A stretch of DNA of 64,000 nucleotides from positions 930,001 to 994,000 of the forward strand of contig NC_091278.1 in the NCBI RefSeq assembly GCF_042100115.1, read 5' to 3'. The position numbers were made by a program, and so were the translations under genes. Positions 10,693 through 22,037 of the stretch are shown one piece after another. The DNA comes from Alternaria dauci. Lineage: Eukaryota; Ascomycota; Dothideomycetes; Pleosporales; Pleosporaceae. The notes under the pieces are model-generated. The model did not search any database, was not told where the DNA came from, and worked only from the letters and a program-made list of their open reading frames with translations. How positions within the stretch are numbered: position 1 is the first letter of the stretch; each line of letters begins with the position of its first letter.

Positions 10693-11420
10693 ATGCCAAC
10701 CAAGACACCCTTCGTTCGAGTATACGAGCCATCAACCGATTACCAAAATGGTCTTCACGTAGTATGTGTTGTATCGTCATCTCATAGACGACCGTCATCT
10801 GACAGAAACTACAGTTCCTGACAACTATCGACCCTGGCCTTGACTGGGAACCAGCGCGAACTGTAGGCTCACACCTCTGGTACAAAGTCTACGCCGATGT
10901 GACACCAGAAACATGCTACGTATTAGACGACGGTAATGGACGCGTGGTGGGTTACTGTATCGGCGCGGTGGACACAACGTCTTTCGCGCAGCGCTGGCGC
11001 GACGTGTTCACTCCGACTATAGACCCAAAGCTTGTACCACATCCAAGCACTCAGACCGGCGATCCACAGATGGAAAGAGAGGATATCAAGCACTTCCGAA
11101 AGGCCGTGTATGAGGCGGACTGCAGTATGCTGCAGCCATGGCCGCAGATGTTGGAACGATACCCGGCGCATCTCCATATTGACATTTTGCCAGAGTATCA
11201 GAGAAAAGGGTGGGGTTCAGTTCTCATACACAACTTTCTGGGTACTGCGAAGAGCTTGGGTGCCGTGGGAGCACATCTTGACATGGTGCAGTCGAATACA
11301 AGCGCAAGAGCTTTCTACGAAAGAGTTGGGTTTCGGATCTGTCCACAAGTATTGGACGACGGCGCGAGTGGTCAGCCTGGTGTTAACGGCATCGTGGTCA
11401 CACTTGTGATGAGTTTCTGA
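10693..11420 (+). CDS. GNAT-family N-acetyltransferase
   Basis: Two exons, 10693-10761 and 10806-11420, giving 227 aa. The 44-nt intron runs from a GTATGT donor to a GACAG acceptor and preserves phase 0. The first exon encodes only 23 residues (MPTKTPFVRVYEPS at the start). The fold signature is complete: VLDDGNGRVVGYCIGAVD for the central strands, HLHIDILPEYQRKGWGSVLI for the acetyl-CoA loop (Arg/Gln-x-x-Gly-x-Gly), and SNTSARAFYERVGF for motif B. The arrangement resembles fungal GNAT proteins related to the acetyltransferase-like domain of O-GlcNAcase, but the acceptor substrate cannot be told from sequence. The exon 1 join is less certain than the rest. Confidence 0.85.
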
Positions 11421-11863
11421 CTTTGCCGAATTCCATCAGAGATACTGCCTTCCTTTTATGCTTGACAATTAATTCGGATTATCCTCATGATGTCGCAATA
11501 TCTGAGTCGGTCTACAGCTGCTCGTGACGCGCTGGCAAAGTCGTTAATGTTGTGAACGACACAGTCTTCACGTGGCGGCTTTTGCGCTTCTCGCTTGTTG
11601 CTGACCGCTAGAGCACCTCGAGGCACACGTAAGACTCAATACTATGTGAGGCACTGTATCTTAGCTTCTGCGAAATACGACAATTGTCTCTGATTCAGAT
11701 GTTCGACACGTTGGAAGATACCTGTACAAATGCCAGCGGCGGCTGTCATCAACTTTTGTGATAAAACCTCACTACCTGGGTATATAAAGCCTCCCTCTAG
11801 CCGCTGCTGTATCAGCCAGATACCCACAGTCACAAATCACAGAACTAGATCATAGTCTACGCT
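11421..11863. other. Intergenic, promoter of the next gene
   Basis: No coding sequence seen. It contains the TATA element listed separately at 11781. Confidence 0.5.
11781..11788 (+). promoter_or_regulatory. TATA box
   Basis: A TATATAAA octamer 76 bp upstream of the ATG at 11864, on the same strand. This fits a canonical TATA promoter and supports the plus-strand reading of this locus over the longer antisense frame. Confidence 0.55.
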
Positions 11864-12586
11864 ATGCCACATTCAACCCATCATGACATCTGTGAGTCCA
11901 ACGTTCCCGATAATGCCCCAGCTATACAGGAGAGCTCATCCGGATCCAAGTGGTTCGGTAATTTACACAAAAAGAAAGAATATCAATCATCGCAAAACTT
12001 TTTTGCCTTGAATCCACAGGACCCATACGAGCTTGGTGGTACACCCGTTGAACAGCGTCAAAATGCCATGTCGGCTTCAGAGGATATCTCAGAGCCGTAT
12101 CAATACCTTTTGGAAACCACAAAAGGCCTAATAACCGCTCTGCAAAGGCACAACTATGCTTACTGGATCTGCCGCCAGACCGAAGACTGGCCGGGAACGC
12201 AGGACATCCAATTAGTGACGGCAGCTCAACAGACTCTAGCAAAGTCTCCTCCTGCCACAAAACCAGACCCTCTTTCTTTCGATGATTTCCTTCAGCTACT
12301 CGATGACGAAGGGCTAACGTGGCTTCTGGCATATGTAAACCAACTAGACAGCATGGCTGATTATGCTGTCGCACCCACCGCCGATCCAAACAAGAAACGT
12401 TGCAAAGTTGGGCGACCGAGGGGTAAGATCCTGAAAGAAGCCCAGAATGATGATTTGGTAAAAAGGTTGTGCTGTTTACACAAGGATGAAGAAGGCTTCT
12501 ATATACAGGTCGAGCTCCATGATCGAGATCCTTGGACGTGCTGGCCGCCGAATGCGGACGAGGATGTGGAAGTGATTGTGAAGTGA
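11864..12586 (+). CDS. Unknown protein with AT-hook-like motif
   Basis: Single exon, 240 aa, not recognised as a member of a known family. It is acidic overall with an amphipathic middle: QYLLETTKGLITALQRHNYA, then SFDDFLQLLDDEGLTWLL. Near residues 180-192 lies KKRCKVGRPRGKILK. Its GRPRGK core flanked by basic residues resembles an AT-hook, a minor-groove DNA-binding motif. The C-terminus is Trp/Cys-containing (DPWTCWPP). A TATA box sits 76 bp upstream. A 299-codon frame lies antisense to it; I prefer this strand because of the TATA box, the ATG context and the more protein-like composition. A DNA-binding role is only a guess from the hook. Confidence 0.6.
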   Translation: MPHSTHHDICESNVPDNAPAIQESSSGSKWFGNLHKKKEYQSSQNFFALNPQDPYELGGTPVEQRQNAMSASEDISEPYQYLLETTKGLITALQRHNYAYWICRQTEDWPGTQDIQLVTAAQQTLAKSPPATKPDPLSFDDFLQLLDDEGLTWLLAYVNQLDSMADYAVAPTADPNKKRCKVGRPRGKILKEAQNDDLVKRLCCLHKDEEGFYIQVELHDRDPWTCWPPNADEDVEVIVK

Positions 12587-12894
12587 GATACGGTATGCGC
12601 GCCACTTTTTGTTCCATGAGAGTATGTAGTGTAGAGATCTCCTGAATTATCAATATGCGTCGGCCGCTGATGACATCGCTGTCTGTTTGTCTCGTCATGA
12701 CATCGCCACCATGCTTCTCGCAGTCCTGCTTGACTTCGTGTGTTCCCTGCACGACATGCTCATCATAGTCTACTGAAATTGAAAACACATTTGTATTACA
12801 AAGCAAACGCATGTACACCAAAACAAATCTATATCATGTCCAACGCTCAGTGCCAAATCGCACCCGGTTTTCCCTCCCAACTCCATCTCATCCA
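12587..12894. other. Convergent intergenic region
   Basis: Between the stop codons of two convergent small genes. It presumably holds both 3' UTRs. Nothing else seen. Confidence 0.45.
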
Positions 12895-13314
12895 CTATTT
12901 ATCTGCAAAATCCGGGACATACCACTTCATCTCCTCTTCGTCCCTCGGCGAGCGAGGTCCATCTTCCCAGACATCATCGAAGACTTCGACAACCGGACCG
13001 CCGCGCGCCTCGTTCTCTGCATTCCCTGTGTCCTGAGTACTAACAGCATTGCTACCTCCTTGCTGATGCCCCTGAGATGTGCTTTGTAATGTTGCAGAGC
13101 CGGATGACGATGTGGGATTGGCCGAAGTCGGTGCGTTCGAAGCTACTTCGGCAATAGCAGGCGTATTTTGATTGGTAGCTGGTGTTGTCCTGGTGCTAGT
13201 CGTGCTGTCGTCATGAGAAACGTCTTGGGCACGGGGATGAGCGGAGCTACCGCCATGGCTGTCCGGATGTTGATTGATACATCGTGTTGGTTCTCGGTTA
13301 GATGGCTGAGGCAT
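12895..13314 (-). CDS. Small low-complexity protein, function unknown
   Basis: Single exon of 139 aa from the ATG at 13314. Residues 1-100 are rich in Ser, Thr, Asn, Gln and Ala and look disordered. The C-terminal 35 residues are acidic and better defined (VVEVFDDVWEDG, then EEEMKWYVPDFADK), which is the kind of short tail motif that can be conserved. No domain recognised. It is convergent with the AT-hook-like gene and lies 312 bp downstream of the sulfide:quinone oxidoreductase stop codon on the same strand. The ORF could be part of a longer gene with an upstream exon that I cannot place. Confidence 0.5.
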   Translation of the reverse strand: MPQPSNREPTRCINQHPDSHGGSSAHPRAQDVSHDDSTTSTRTTPATNQNTPAIAEVASNAPTSANPTSSSGSATLQSTSQGHQQGGSNAVSTQDTGNAENEARGGPVVEVFDDVWEDGPRSPRDEEEMKWYVPDFADK

Positions 13315-13626
13315 TTTGGTGCTTTATTCGGTCGTCGGAATGCTGTTTGAGTGCGATTTCTGGATAATCAGTGTCCTATGGGACTGGTAGGAAAGGCTAC
13401 TGTATGTGTGAAAATTTGTAGAGACGACAAAAGAGATACCTTCTTCGACTTTTATGCTACTATCACATCTGTGTCTTAGACATAGCTTCAAGAATGAAAG
13501 CATTCGACGTGCCATTTTGAGATGAAGTGTCTCAATCCCAACTGTCTGGATGACTCAACAACATCCGCAGCACTCAAACAAGACACCGACATAGAACTTC
13601 GTTCACCTTTCCCACTGAATGAGCTC
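13315..13626. other. Intergenic, nothing recognised
   Basis: Short spacer between two minus-strand genes. It should contain the 3' UTR of the sulfide:quinone oxidoreductase gene and the promoter of the small gene downstream. Confidence 0.45.
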
Positions 13627-15024
13627 TCATCTCGCCAGTCCCTTCGGCCCCGCCCACTCGCCTTTGACGTGATACTTCCCATACACCCACGGGAAAAAGT
13701 CCTTCTTCAACCAATAGAAAGCCTTCCTTGGAACGCCCTGATCAATACCTAGCAGACGATTAAACGTCTCCTTGGGCACACCACCATACTTGAACTCAGC
13801 AAGCATGACTTCCTTCTGTCCAGTAAGCAACGGGCAAGACGTATACCCATCGTAGCTAGCTTCCAGTGGCTTGTTGGCCATCGCAGAAAGCAAGTTAGAC
13901 ACCAAAACGGGCGCTTCAGCAGTGATGGCAGCGACAGTCTTGGAGGTGGGCAACGAGGATGCGTCACCGATGGACCAAACGTTGGGGTACTTGGTATGTT
14001 GAGTTGTGGAATCAGAAACGGAGACGTAACCCGCTTCGTTGGCCAAGGGGCTGGACTTAACGAAAGACCAAGGTACGTTCTTGGGTGCAACGTGCAGGAA
14101 GTCAAAGTGCTTCTTGACGGGTTCGGAGTTTGCAACGTTGAAGGTGGCTGTGTTTCCGGAGATGGAGGTTAGGTCGTGTTGGAAGAGGCCCTCCACGCCG
14201 CGTTCTACGCGGAGTTTTTCTAGGGCTGCTGCGCTGGAGGAAGTCAGTACATCCCTTCCACACTAAATTGGAATGTAAACCTACTATTTTGGTACACCGA
14301 ACATGGAAGGTAGACCCGTAGCAAAGCTGATGTTGATATCCGACGGGTACAGTCCAGCATTCTTCCAGTAGTCCAACGCCAGCCACATGATCTTCTGCGG
14401 CGCTCCAGCACACTTTACCACACCGGCTGGTTGCGTAAAGACTGCAGCACCCTTCTTGAACTTCTTCACATTCTCATACGCCTTGTCGCAATACTCGTAG
14501 TCGTAAATACTACTCACCATGGCATCCTTCTCGTTCAACGCCTCTTTCAAGCCCTTCACGCTACCATAGTCAAGCGTAATACCAGGCACAACAACCAACT
14601 GCTCGTATGAGATCTTCTCGCCAGTGCCAGTGGTAATATAGTTCTCCTCTGGTGCGAAGTTTCCCACGGAGGTATTGTAAAATTTGAATTTAGGGTCCAT
14701 GAGATCCTTCATCGGACGGCGCAGGTCCTCCTTCTTTTTCAGACCACCTCCGACGAGCGTCCATCCAGGCTGGTAGTGGTGCCATTGCGCAGGATCGACA
14801 ACAGCAATATCGTCTTGTGAGAAGTTTCCTTTGCGGAGGAGCTGGTGTGAGAGAGATATGCCTGCCGAACCGCCGCCAATAACGACAATCTTGTGGTTGC
14901 GTGTCGCAGTTTGCACTGGTGCCACGGTAGCCAGACCGCGAGCAGATTGTTGGAATGCGGGTCGCGTGATCTTGGAATATGTGGCGGCCATCTGTGGTCC
15001 GCTGTTTCGAGCTAGTGCGGACAT
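13627..15024 (-). CDS. hmt2: Mitochondrial sulfide:quinone oxidoreductase
   Basis: Two exons, 15024-14285 and 14233-13627, giving 448 aa. The 51-nt intron has a GTAGGT donor, CTGAC branch and CCTCCAG acceptor. The start ATG at 15024 gives MSALARNSGPQMAATYSK, an Arg/Ser/Ala-rich presequence fitting import into mitochondria. The FAD-binding loop is KIVVIGGGSAGISLSHQLL at about 45-63. Two redox-active Cys positions of the family are present: KCAGAPQKIMWL in exon 1 and GYTSCPLLTG in exon 2. A second FAD contact is NVWSIGDASSLPTSKT. The enzyme oxidises H2S to sulfane sulfur and reduces ubiquinone at the inner membrane; S. pombe Hmt2 and human SQOR are the reference members. It is followed upstream on the same strand by an alcohol oxidase and, further on, an alternative oxidase. 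Confidence 0.93.
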
Positions 15025-15351
15025 GGTGTCGACTTTCGGCGACAGTCCGTGATGGCTAGAAAGGTAAAGGAAAAGTGGATGTAGAGACAGACAGAGAGCC
15101 GACGCGATGAAGCGTGTAGTGATTCCGATACCTCCGACTAAACATTTTATGCCATGTGGGTCGCAGACTAGGGACTGATGAACGGCCAATGAGCGAGGTG
15201 AAAATGGCACTAGCGCGATCACGACATCGCCAAAGAGCAAGACTGCAGTCACTGCAAGACATCTCACATGGAACATGGAAATGTACACAATTTTACATTA
15301 AATTGGTTGGACCATGAAACTATTTAACAGATATCCTAGCCCATTGGATAT

Positions 15352-17450
15352 TTACAAGCGCGACAAACCAGCAATCTCCCGTGGAGCGTGGTAGTTGGGG
15401 ACCTTCATGTCCAAAGCGCTGCCGCTGTAGCCCAAGTCCTCAGCCGTAAGCACTGCACACTTCTCTCCAATGAGGAGCGCAGTCGAGTATGTGTTGCAAC
15501 CGACGTTGTCGGGGCAGATGGACAGATCGGCGACCTTGAGACCCTTGACGCCGTGGACGTTGAGGCGCTCGTCAAGGACTCCGTGCTTGACGATGGAGTT
15601 GCCGTTCTTGGGAGCCATGGAACAGGTACCAAGAGAGTGCCAGGTAGTTTCAACGTGACCTGTAGTATGTTAGTGAATGATTGGTAAGTTATCAAGAGGT
15701 AGAACGTACGCTTGACCCAGTCCTCAATGTGCTTGATATCCTCGTTGGAGTATTGGAGATCCTCATGAATCTCCTGGCAGTTTGAGTTCAAGAAGTTGGG
15801 CTCGGGAGCGCGGCCCTTCTTGACTGGAGAAGTCCAAGATCCGTGCTGAATACCAGCTGAGAGGTTACCAGGGAGAGCGTACTGGTTGGTAGTGGTAAGG
15901 TCGAGGTCATTGGCACGGGCTGGACTGTCATAGGCGTAGAAGGGATGCATAGCCTGCACCTCACCGGCGTAAGCGTCCATGCGGCGGGCAGTCTCGCGAG
16001 ACTTGATGTAAGCCCAGACCATAGGAGCCATGTCGCGCTTGTCGTTCATGAAACCAGCGTCAAAGTCGGGTGCCTCGTATGGGTTGGGAGAGACAATGTG
16101 TGTAGAGCCACGCGAGAATGGGTACTCGAGGAAGTGGAACATGGTGAAGAACTTGCCCGGTGGCATAACCATGTGGTCACCATACCAACCAGCAATGACC
16201 GAGTAATGCATAACAGGCTTGTCGGGCTTGTTCTTGAAGTAAGAATCCCAGCCGGAGCGGAACTCCTTGCATGGCCAGCTGTCCATCATGTTCAGTTCTT
16301 CCTCGGTGGGTCGGATCTTAACACCAGCCTCGATACCATTGGTAGCGAGTGGACCAGTGCCGTTGATGTTCCATTGATTGAAGACCTGCTCCTGGACCTT
16401 GGGGTCACCACGAACGAAGTCATCGAACGACTCAACGTGAGGCTTAGCCCGGTAGGTGGCAAACGTCAAGTAGTGGTCCTGGAAGTTGAGACCAACACCA
16501 GGAAGATCGACAAGAGGCTTGACGCCGGCCTTGCGGAGCTTCTCTGGGTCACCGATACCAGAGCGCTGAAGGATGAGTGGAGAGCTGAGAGTACCGCCAG
16601 AAACAATAATCTGCTTGCGGGCCCTGATGATCCGGGACCGTTGCTGCTCGGCATGGAGAGGCTTGGTTGGGACAACCTTGACGCCAACAGCGCGGTCGCC
16701 CTCGAGAATGACCTTGTCGATTTTGTTGCTAGTAAGGAGGTGCAGGTTCTGGTGAACGGCGCGAGTGCTGTGAACGTAACCGTGAGCGGAGTCAGATCGA
16801 CGTCCAGTGTCGCGGTTGATCCACTTGAGCCAGTGCTCAGCACCGTGCCCGGTGGTCAAGTCCTGGAGATCGTCGGTGGTCGGAATGCCCTGAGTTTCAG
16901 TGGCGCGCAGGAAGTCCTCCTTGATCGGGTAGGTGTAGTTGCCAAAGGAAACCTTGATGGGTCCCTCAAATCCGTGAATTTCACGGTTATTGCAGGCGCG
17001 CTGGTAGGTCTCGTGCTTCTTCATCAAGGGAATGAGCTCCTTGGTGGTCCATCCCTTGGCTTGGAAGTCATCGTAGTCGGAAGCCGAGGCACGGGTATAC
17101 ATCTAGAACACAGTCAGTGTCGTTCATCTGTGATTTGAGCTGGAGAGAATTACCATGAAGTTGATGGAAGATCCACCTCCGAGGATGTGTGCCACAGGCA
17201 CAACAGCTCGGCGGCCATCGAGCCACTCCGAGGGACGAGAGTAGTAGAAGGTGGCAGTCTTGCTGTCCAACTTCATATTCCTCGGGTAGATACCCGGACG
17301 GAAAACCCATGGGTTGTTGAGGTTGTTCTCTCCAGCCTCAATCAAGAGGACCTGGAGATTGTGGTCGAGATTGGCGAGACGTCCAGCCACGACACAACCA
17401 CACGAACCACCTCCGCACACAATGATGTCGACCTCATCTGGAATCGTCAT
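15352..17450 (-). CDS. MOX: Peroxisomal alcohol (methanol-type) oxidase, GMC family
   Basis: Three exons, 17450-17154, 17102-15710 and 15659-15352 (introns 51 and 50 nt), giving 665 aa, almost exactly the length of yeast methanol oxidases. The N-terminus MTIPDEVDIIVCGGGSCG is the FAD dinucleotide loop, with Cys where most family members have Ser. EAGENNLNNPWVFRPGIYP and GRRAVVPVAHILGGGSSINF match the methanol-oxidase branch rather than generic GMC proteins. The catalytic His region is HVETTWHSLGTCSM, split by intron 2. NVGCNTYSTALLIGEK follows near the end. The protein ends in -SRL, a peroxisomal targeting type 1 signal. It oxidises short primary alcohols to aldehydes with O2, releasing H2O2. 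In filamentous fungi homologues handle methanol released from pectin. The start ATG at 17450 is the first in frame. Confidence 0.94.
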
Positions 17451-19511
17451 CTTGAATGCTTGCTGTAAAGTAAAGATATGATTGTAACGATGCTGTGTGG
17501 TTGTTGAATCGTTGACCGCAGGAGAGCAAGTCAACTGGGCATGATGCTCTTCTCAGTTGGGGACACGATGTCTATTTAAACTGTTCAGACCCCGCATCTC
17601 CAGGATCTTCGGCTTCAAGGAGGGTCCGCCATCCAGGCTGTGCCACTACGCACTTCCCATCAGCCGTTGATTCCAATAGCAGCACAATGCATGCATAGAG
17701 GAGGGGACATGTACCATCTGGCCAGGCTTTCGGGCTAAAAAGGCTTAGCTGCTGGTTAAGACCCAACATCATAAGACCGCCAGGGTCGCCGTCAAGGCCA
17801 TTCAACGCAGAGCATCATGTTAGACTTGCGGATCCGCAAGGTAGGTCGCGTCTCTGCCGGAATTCCACAGGGTAGATTCGCATGCGGCGATTGGTCCCCG
17901 TGCTCGCGCAAGGGTACCAACCGTCCCGACGGGCCTGGATAAAGGCTGGACTGGGGTAGACGCTGTAGTCGTCGCATGTTTGCTAGTTGGGTGCGGAGAA
18001 ACATCACATCCAGTAAGAAAGCATGCTCAGTTGCGTATGCAGACCCACTCATGGGGTAAGCATTGCGGACCCGGAGCTCAGAGGCCGGTATAGTGTCCTC
18101 AGGCGTTGAGCACCAGCGTACCACGTATTGACAGAAATGAATAAGGCATTTGGCGGGTCTGAATGAGAAGCGATTGATGAGATGGAAATTAGCATTGGAG
18201 AGATGAATAGAAAATGCTGACCGCGATACTTTGGCGCATATCGCTCAATTGCGAAACAGATTCAAACACTCTATGCCATGCTTGCCAGGGCTCGAAGTAC
18301 CTCCTGACATGGTAGCTCTGGCACCCATGCAGCTGCGGCAAGCGGCCTTAGCTGCATCTCTCTGCGGGGGTCGTGCGGCGCTGACGTCCTGCCCATAGCA
18401 CGTCTCTCGTGGAAGAATGCGGATGTGGGGTGCAGTAGTCGTTGTGCTTCACGTTGAGAGGAGGTCAGAACTTGGCATTGAGGCTAGTGCCAGTAAGTGC
18501 GGGGTTAGCTCCGCCTCGAACCACGGAAGAACGGCAGACCAGTCGTTTCAATGGTCGAATGTGGGATTGGCATGGCTTCCTGCTGAACACTCCCTGTTAA
18601 TTGGAATAGACTATATCGACTGTGAGACGGCCGCGAGCCGCAAACCAAAAGGCACCCCCAATCTTACGATGTCACTCTGTTCTCGAGGGTCGCTAAGCCC
18701 AGTAAACTGTAAAGCTCAGCGATCACATTCCAGATCGGAAGATGAACAGCAAGATGAACGTGTCCTACCGGATCACACTCAGCAGTAGCTTCATTAGGAA
18801 AGCACAGATATTTGGCGGTCTTAGAACTTGCCCAGATCAGCAGACTACTGCGCAGGTTCCTTTTTTGAGGCTGTACGAGGCTGCGCGCGACGCGCCATCG
18901 TGCGACTGACTCGTCATGAATGCATGAGCTGGAGCTGGAGCTTGTGTGGAGATTCCCATGGGAGACACTGATCGGATGATTTCCGCATTGTAAAAGCGAA
19001 GTTTGCACCCCAAAGGAGAGGCTGATGTCCACGTTGCATTCTTGTTGTCCTTGGCTTCGGGGCGCAGAGCCCGCCAGTCAGCGCCAGCTTCGCCCTGGGC
19101 TGATCCGAGCGGTCCTTCTCCAAAGTTACCTAATCTCCGGCACTGTCTCGATCCAGGAGCCAACTCTGCATCGGATATCGACGATGGTATCTCTAAGCAA
19201 TATCAAATTACTGCTGTACCTGGCAACGCCATCGGCTGTTGTCGTGGATTATTGTGTATTGACATGCGGATCCGATGAACTCTACGCCGCTTGAAACTGA
19301 AATTGAAACTGATCTGTAGAAGGTCCGAAAGTCTAGGGATACATGATGCGTCTACTCCTCATGATACCGATCGTGATCTGGGTATTGCTTTTCCATGGTC
19401 CAATATGCCCCGTAACGCCGAAGATACATGTTCAAAAAGAGGGGAGAATGGAGACCCAAGACGCCGTAAATGCCGAACATGTCACTGAGAAGCGGATCAC
19501 AGCGGAAACAC
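17451..19511. other. Long intergenic region between alcohol oxidase and alternative oxidase
   Basis: About 2 kb with no open frame that looks like a gene; several short frames on both strands overlap each other without recognisable motifs. It holds the alcohol oxidase promoter at its left end and the 3' end of the alternative oxidase at its right end. Confidence 0.5.
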
Positions 19512-20744
19512 TCAGATGATCTCGTGCCTCTCCCAGCCAGTAGGCTTCATATGCGCAAGGTCCTTCGTCGGATGAGGCTCCTCTGGGTTTCGGTACTCGC
19601 TCACATATGGGTTAGGGTCTTCCTTTTGGTCGAGGTTACCGAATGTGTGATTGACTTCTCGATGCTTGGACTCATCCGCGCGAACTAGGATTGCGTTAGT
19701 GGGATGTGTTGCATGAAGGGATCAGGGGTATACGCACTATAGAGGAGCAGATCTCGCATTGTGCGGTGGCCTTCGGGCATCTGCCAGTAGTCTACCGCGA
19801 TGTCGGGCGCCTCCATTTTCTCCCACTTTGGCAGGCGGCCTGCATCAAGGTCCTCGATCTGGCGGGTGTATGTGATGACGGCTTCCTCTTCGAGATATCC
19901 TACGAATCGGTGGACGGTACGAGGGCTCAGGAGATAGGCGAAGAATAAAGCATTGCACCAAACTCCTTGTGCACCCAATACCATCAGACGCATGAAGCGT
20001 CCTGGCCGTTGCATCTTGAGAAAGACGAGAAGATGCATTCGTTCATTGTAGCTCTCTTCCAGTAAGGATTCGATCCTGGTGAGCAGTGCGTCAGCGACAT
20101 GTCATTGTACCAACAAGCGAGAACACATACCATCCGTTGTCGCGCTTCATGCGTCTCATGGAGTGCAAATGTCGAAGCATGCCCGCTACCATGCCGGGTA
20201 CACCGGCAACACTCTCCAAGAAGACGTTCCGAATCAGATATTTTTCTTCGGTCATAGCAAAAGCCTTTCGCTTGGCCAGTGGGTCTTTGGCATCCACGTC
20301 CACAGCCTTCTGATGCTTGTATCCAGTTGCTTTATCGAGACCCCAGCGCAGAATCTTGACGGCGATGAGGGCGACCTTGTCGGACATGGTCTTCGCTTCG
20401 CGGTGGGCAACTGTGACTTGGTTCATCTGCTCTTCGGTGTATACTGATTGCTGTTAGCTGGACATAAGGCATTACATGTTCGGCGGGTGCGTACCTGGAT
20501 GCGGCCATGCTGCATGTGTCTTGCGAACCTTCTCTGTCGGGTGCTTCTCGAAGAACTCCTTGATCTTTGCTCCACCGTTAGGCGAGGAAGTAAAGTGCCT
20601 CTGGCCAACTTGCGATTGGAAGTGCTGTACCGCGACGAAGGTAGGTCGAAAGCCGGCATTATAGCTCTGGAAAGATTTGATGAGCTGAGCCGTAGCCCGC
20701 TTCGAGGTTGTTGATCCCCGTGTTGCTGCTCTGGTGGAGATCAT
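19512..20744 (-). CDS. aox1: Mitochondrial alternative oxidase
   Basis: Four exons, 20744-20495, 20443-20131, 20075-19738 and 19684-19512 (introns 51, 55 and 53 nt), giving 357 aa. The N-terminus [16 protein letters not shown] is a typical matrix-targeting presequence. The diiron carboxylate ligands are all visible: [12 protein letters not shown] (Glu-x-x-His), [15 protein letters not shown], and [14 protein letters not shown] (Glu-x-x-His). The last motif is only restored when intron 3 is removed, joining LLLY to IRADE. The enzyme takes electrons from ubiquinol and reduces O2 to water without pumping protons. It is insensitive to cyanide, sulfide and nitric oxide. It lies in the same orientation as the sulfide:quinone oxidoreductase and alcohol oxidase genes downstream. 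Confidence 0.95.
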
Positions 20745-22037
20745 CTGCGGTTATAGAGGCGCGTATATATCTAAGGTGTTGTTGGGTGTAAGGTGTGTTG
20801 TCAACTACAATGGTAAGTGCTGATGGTTAGCATGAGGCAAGATTGAGGCACACGTTCGTCCTTTATATCAAACAAGACATGACGCTGACAACTAAAAAAA
20901 GACATTCACGCGGTACTCGTGTCTGCCCGGCACGCTCTGTCATCGGGGTGCAGTAGGAACGTGCATGAGATGCCGCCGCTACACCGCGCCATACCCATCC
21001 TACGGCAGACTCGGCGAGCAAATAGGCTTCCTGTGAGAGGCTGGAGATGTCAGCAAGTTGTCGAGAATGGGCGTGTGCGGTCGCGTGCAAAGACGAGTTT
21101 GCGACGGCTGGACGATGTGGTGATTCAGCTGGCGGGAGGAATCGGGATAGCTCCGCCAAGACATTGCACCTACCCCTGTCAGATGCTCAAAGAAGGCTAC
21201 TATGACACAGAAAAAAAAGGTTGGCATTCATTGGACACACTATGTGAAGACTCAGTGAGTTGCATCCGTAGTGGTACGATAAGGCAGAGTTATCTGGTTG
21301 GGGCATGTGGTCACTGATTCCGGAAGATGCTCGTCGGAGTCGGGATCTCGTCGTTTCGTTGTTCGCCGGCAGACCCACTCTATACTGTAAGGCTGGTAGC
21401 GCAACATTGGAACGCCTCCAACATGATGGAATCCTTTCACCTGCACCTCCAGGCTGATTTTCGTATTTGAATGCACAGTCAGCCTAGGACAAGGGACTAC
21501 TTTGTGGTTGCCATTCCAATGAGGGCGGAACAGTACTATATCAGAAAAGACATTGCGTTTCCACTCTTCGATCACGACTTTCACCAAACCCCGAAGGCGT
21601 CTAGGCTTCATCGTCGGACTAGTGACAGGCTCTTGCTTCACCTGGGATGAAAAATTGCTAGCACCACACCAATGACAAACCGAGAGAGCCCGAACGGTCT
21701 GCCGTTCCATCGGCAAGGGTCGATCAAGGGTCTTTACGACAAGTCACCAAGAGGCGTTTGAGCAAGTATTCTCGTCAGCGTACGACGTGTATCACTAGCT
21801 TGGCCAGAGCTTAGTCACGATGATTGAATAGCTTGGAACCTCAAGCCCAAATCTGCATTTGACACTTTTTGGTACATATATCATATGGTCCATTACATGT
21901 CATGCCTCATCGTAGCATCTATCTGGGCTGTGGCAGCACGTGGAGAGATGAGTGGTTGACGAATATTTACGCTCGCAGCTCACGTCAATGTCCCCACGCC
22001 TGTGTCCATCCCGATCCTTTTGGGGGCTGTGTGCAGG
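20745..22037. other. Intergenic with one weak minus-strand frame
   Basis: The only frame of note is minus strand 21710-21252, starting at an ATG, 152 codons including CHWCGASN and an Arg/Lys-rich stretch. I do not recognise it and it has no supporting context, so it is not called as a gene. The rest appears non-coding. Confidence 0.4.

Noticed and set aside
11922..12821. Antisense open frame of 299 codons over the AT-hook-like gene
   Set aside because: Its translation is rich in Cys, His, Leu and Ser in a way typical of antisense shadows, it has no recognisable motif, and a TATA box supports the opposite strand.
15945..17138. 397-codon plus-strand frame inside the alcohol oxidase gene
   Set aside because: It is the antisense of a strongly biased coding region whose minus-strand product is unmistakable.
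21252..21710. Minus-strand frame of about 150 codons with CHWC
   Set aside because: No family resemblance, no supporting splice or promoter signal, and isolated in a gene-poor stretch. Kept only as a note in the region entry.
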